From the NCBI RefSeq assembly GCF_014205295.1, contig NZ_JACHNF010000001.1:1178001-1242000 (forward strand): a DNA stretch of 64,000 nucleotides, in the 5' to 3' direction. The translations under genes and the position numbers were made by a program. This DNA is from Kribbella solani (lineage in GTDB: Bacteria > Actinomycetota > Actinomycetes > Propionibacteriales > Kribbellaceae). Below the pieces are notes generated by a model that worked only from the letters and a program-made list of their open reading frames with translations, had not been told where the DNA came from and did no database searches. Position 1 is the stretch's first letter. Each line of letters begins with the position of its first letter. This document shows positions 61,558 through 64,000 of the stretch, piece by piece.

Positions 61558-61577
61558 GTTTCGGCTGGAGGCGAAAC
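61558..61577. promoter_or_regulatory. Inverted repeat overlapping the ribosome-binding site of the ArsR-like gene
   Basis: GTTTCG and CGAAAC, 8 bp apart (GCTGGAGG). The spacer holds the GGAGG ribosome-binding site of the downstream TTG-start gene. It lies in the gap between divergent MFS and ArsR-like genes and could be an operator for both, or an RNA hairpin hiding the site. Confidence 0.55.
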
Positions 61578-61578
61578 G

Positions 61579-62550
61579 TTGTCCGAATTCCTGGTCGATG
61601 CCGACACCCTGGCGAACGCCCGGTTCGGCACGTCCCAGCTCACCGAGACCGTGGCGGCGCTGAAGCTGCTGCGTGCTCCGGTCGAGCCTTGGTACCGGCC
61701 GTGGCGGGACGCGCACGTGGCGGCGTACCGGGAGCAACTCGCGGCGCATCCGGTGTGGGCGGCGCTCGTCGACAACGCCTTCGGTACGAGCTGGGCGGCC
61801 GACTTCCTGACCGTGCCGCCGCTCGGACCGGACCTCACCCTCGAGGACGAGCTCGAACTGATGCTGGCGCTGTCCGACGATCAGATCCGCGCCGACCTCA
61901 GCGTGGTGCGTACGCCGTTGCGGACCGTGCTGGTCGAGACCGATGGACTGGCGGCGGAGGCGGCTGACCTGCTGCGGTGGATCTGGCGCGCGACGGTCGA
62001 GCCGGAGTGGCCGCGGCGCGTCCGGCTGCTGCAGGCGGACATCGTGTCGCGCACTTCGCGGCTCAGCGAACACGGCTGGTCGGGCGTACTCAACGGGCTC
62101 GGCCAGGACGTGCGTTGGCTGGGCGACGGCCGGATTCAGGTCAACCGCTGGGACTATCCGGTGACCGATGTTCGTGGGGCAGACCTACTGTTCCTGGCCG
62201 CGCACACCCAGCGGGTGAACGTGAGCTGGCGCCTGCCGGACCGGTTCGCGTTGGCGTACCCGGTGACCGGCATCTTCGCGACCACCGCGACCCCGGACGA
62301 GCCCTTGGTGCAACTGCTCGGCCGGAACCGGGCGCACATTCTGGTCGCGGCCGCCCAGCCGGTCAGTACAACGTTGCTGGTGGCAACCACTGGCCTGTCG
62401 CTCGCCACGGTCTCCGACCACCTGCGGGTACTCACCGACGCCGGTCTGCTGGAACGGCGTCGCTCCGGCCGGTCCGTCCTGTACTGGCAATCCGACACCG
62501 GCCGCCGCGTGACGCGACGACCGGCGTCGAACCGCCCCGAGCCCCGTTGA
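61579..62550 (+). CDS. ArsR/SmtB-type winged-helix regulator (DUF5937-like N-terminus)
   Basis: A 323-residue protein. The N-terminal 220 residues (ARFGTSQLTETVAALKLLRAP, YRPWRDAHVAAYREQL) fit DUF5937-type actinobacterial regulators. The C-terminal ArsR-like winged helix (ILVAAAQPVSTTLLVATTGLSLATVSDHLRVLTDAGLLERRRSGRSVLYW) has no Cys/His metal motif. TTG 61579 with GGAGG 7 bp upstream is the start. It is divergent from the MFS gene, which it probably controls. Confidence 0.88.
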   Translation: MSEFLVDADTLANARFGTSQLTETVAALKLLRAPVEPWYRPWRDAHVAAYREQLAAHPVWAALVDNAFGTSWAADFLTVPPLGPDLTLEDELELMLALSDDQIRADLSVVRTPLRTVLVETDGLAAEAADLLRWIWRATVEPEWPRRVRLLQADIVSRTSRLSEHGWSGVLNGLGQDVRWLGDGRIQVNRWDYPVTDVRGADLLFLAAHTQRVNVSWRLPDRFALAYPVTGIFATTATPDEPLVQLLGRNRAHILVAAAQPVSTTLLVATTGLSLATVSDHLRVLTDAGLLERRRSGRSVLYWQSDTGRRVTRRPASNRPEPR

Positions 62551-62568
62551 GCTCGTGCGGCCGGGCAG

Positions 62569-64000
62569 CTAACGAACCTGCAGCTCCGTGGAGAGCGGCA
62601 GGTCCGAAACCGACGAGCCGGCTCGGATCGTGAAGGCACCGGGCTCGGTTGCCCAGCCCGTGCTGTCCCAGTGTTCGAAGGTGCGCTGGTGCAGGTTGAC
62701 CGTGATCTCGCGGGCCTGACCGGCGTCCAGGCGGACGACGGCGAACCCGGCGAGCCAGCGCACCGGCCGGTCGATCGCGGTTTCGGAGCGTTCGGCGTAC
62801 ACCTGGACGACGTGCTTTCCGGCCCGCTCGCCGGTGTTGCGGACGGTCAGTGCGACCGACGACGGATCGTTGGCGCGCAGGTCGGACAGCTCCCACGTCG
62901 TGTACCCGAGACCGTGGCCGAACTCGTACGCCGGTTCGGTGCCGGCTTTCAGCCAAGCGCGGTAGCCGATGTGTACGCCCTCGTCGTACCGGACGACACC
63001 GTCCTTCGGGGTGACGTCGATGACCGGCACGTCGGCCTCGTCGCGCGGCCAGGTGGTCGGCAGGCGGCCGCCTGGTTCGGTCCTTCCTAGCAGTACGTCG
63101 GCGAGCGCGTTGCCGTACTCCTGGCCGCCGAAGTACGTCGCGAGGACGGCCTGGACGTCGTCACGCCAGGGGAGCAGCACCGGCGAGCCGGCGTTCACCA
63201 CGACGACCGTACGCGGATTGGCGGCGGCGACAGCGCGGACGAGCTCGTCCTGACGGCCGGGCAGCGCGAGCGAAGTGCGGTCGTAGCCTTCGGACTCGAC
63301 CCTCGAGTTGGTGCCGACGACAACCACTGCCACGTCGGCGGCCCGGGCGGCCGCGACCGCCTCGTCGATCAGGGTCTGTGGATCGTCGTCGGCGGGCTCG
63401 ACCCCGACCGTGAGGCCGACGACGCCACCCAGACCGCCCTCGGCTTTCGGCGGCTCGAGCTGAATCCGGACGTCGATCGGCTGCCCGGCGGTGACGGTCA
63501 GCGGAGCGGCGATCGACGGCGGGGACAGCAGCGCGGCGCCCAGGTCCGTACCGACCGGGACCGCGACGTCCTCGCGGAGCAACTCGCCGTCGGCGAAGAT
63601 CCGGCCCCGGCCGACCGACGCGAACCCGAGCTGGACGGCGCCCGACTCGGCCGGCGTCCAGGTGGTGTGGAACTCCAGCACGGCGGTCTCGCCGGTCGGC
63701 GCGCTCGTGCCGAGGTAGACCAGGGCGCTCGCGAAGCGGTCCTCGGCGAACAGCTCGGTGCCGTCGGCGGCGAGGAAGCGTACGCGGGCGCCGGGCTCGC
63801 CGGACGCCGGGTTGGTCATCGTGCTGAGAGGAAGCTCGGCGACGCCCTGCTGGACCACCGCGCCGAGCGAATAGGTGACCTCCGCGTTCGGCAGCGCGGC
63901 GCGGATGCCGTCGAGCGGCGACACGACCGATTTCGGGACGACGGTCGCGCTGCCGCCGCCTTGGGTACGGGCGTCGCGGGCGTTGTGCCCGATGACCGCG
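62569..64000 (-). CDS. GH3 beta-glucosidase, C-terminal part (5' end beyond window)
   Basis: The frame is open to the right edge. The visible 477 residues begin AVIGHNARDARTQGGGS, the start of the second GH3 domain, then a PA14-like insertion (LAADGTELFAEDRFASALV) and VVVVGTNSRVESEGYDR. VVVVNAGSPVLLPW and GGQEYGNALADVLLGR follow, and a fibronectin-III-like domain (VRNTGERAGKHVVQVYAERS) ends the protein. The nucleophile Asp lies outside the window. A beta-glucosidase of the PA14-containing group is likely; the substrate is not shown. Confidence 0.9.
   Translation of the reverse strand, partial: AVIGHNARDARTQGGGSATVVPKSVVSPLDGIRAALPNAEVTYSLGAVVQQGVAELPLSTMTNPASGEPGARVRFLAADGTELFAEDRFASALVYLGTSAPTGETAVLEFHTTWTPAESGAVQLGFASVGRGRIFADGELLREDVAVPVGTDLGAALLSPPSIAAPLTVTAGQPIDVRIQLEPPKAEGGLGGVVGLTVGVEPADDDPQTLIDEAVAAARAADVAVVVVGTNSRVESEGYDRTSLALPGRQDELVRAVAAANPRTVVVVNAGSPVLLPWRDDVQAVLATYFGGQEYGNALADVLLGRTEPGGRLPTTWPRDEADVPVIDVTPKDGVVRYDEGVHIGYRAWLKAGTEPAYEFGHGLGYTTWELSDLRANDPSSVALTVRNTGERAGKHVVQVYAERSETAIDRPVRWLAGFAVVRLDAGQAREITVNLHQRTFEHWDSTGWATEPGAFTIRAGSSVSDLPLSTELQVR

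Noticed and set aside
1..64000. tRNA, rRNA, riboswitch or insertion sequence
   Set aside because: No cloverleaf or CCA ends, no conserved rRNA motifs, no transposase or terminal inverted repeats with target duplication were seen on reading both strands.

Overview
This window is a high-GC chromosomal segment of a Gram-positive, Streptomyces-like actinobacterium. The evidence is GTG and TTG starts, many NarL-type two-component pairs, Tat-type lipoprotein signals, sugar ABC transporters without their own ATPase, xylose isomerase under a ROK regulator, DUF222/HNH (13E12-type) and Excalibur proteins. The gene mix resembles Kribbella and relatives; that is an inference from gene content, not a search result. 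I found no rRNA, tRNA, CRISPR array, transposase, integrase or phage gene.

Layout. 0-1.8 kb: the end of a ROK protein and a GH125 alpha-mannosidase. 1.9-4.8 kb: a histidine kinase with two tandem NarL regulators and a small helical protein. 4.9-6.8 kb: a FadR-type GntR regulator divergent from an FMN-dependent lactate dehydrogenase, with two perfect operators between them. 6.8-13.8 kb, all on the minus strand: MFS transporter, flavin-type protein, NarL-type kinase, ABC-2 exporter, and an OmpR regulator/kinase pair. 13.9-20.4 kb: a compositionally strange island. 20.4-25.8 kb: secreted SGNH hydrolase, subtilase and a DUF1906-ricin protein. 26-30.2 kb: ROK repressor, Gfo/Idh/MocA dehydrogenase and xylose isomerase. 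30.2-36.6 kb: epoxide hydrolase, broken TPR gene, MarR regulator, SGNH hydrolase and a 1,019-residue GHKL (sacsin/Hsp90-like) ATPase. 36.7-42.4 kb: a complete family-5 (Opp/Dpp-type) ABC operon behind LacI-type operators. 42.4-52 kb: M6 metalloprotease, aldehyde dehydrogenase, membrane protein, frameshifted Excalibur gene, thioesterase, aspartate aminotransferase and a class A penicillin-binding protein. 52-58.9 kb: a sugar ABC operon divergent from a GH3-LacI pair with shared palindromes between them. 58.9-64 kb: ABC-2 exporter, MFS, ArsR-like regulator, and a GH3 enzyme cut by the window end.

The main theme is uptake and breakdown of plant or fungal glycans (mannan, xylose and beta-linked oligosaccharides), each module under its own local repressor whose likely operators can be read in the sequence.

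The most unusual stretch is 13.9-20.4 kb. Three consecutive genes with otherwise recognisable domains (a possible JAB-like protein, an AlkB-like dioxygenase and a DUF222/HNH protein) each carry a 110- to 220-residue low-complexity insertion. The intergenic DNA between them is also repetitive. The + strand is strongly A+C-rich whichever strand is coding and flips to G+T-rich near 18.88 kb, so the protein repeats look like a consequence of a DNA-level process. The AlkB-like gene, whose double-stranded beta-helix core is split by in-frame 18-bp and 9-bp tandem repeats, is the best candidate for something undescribed.
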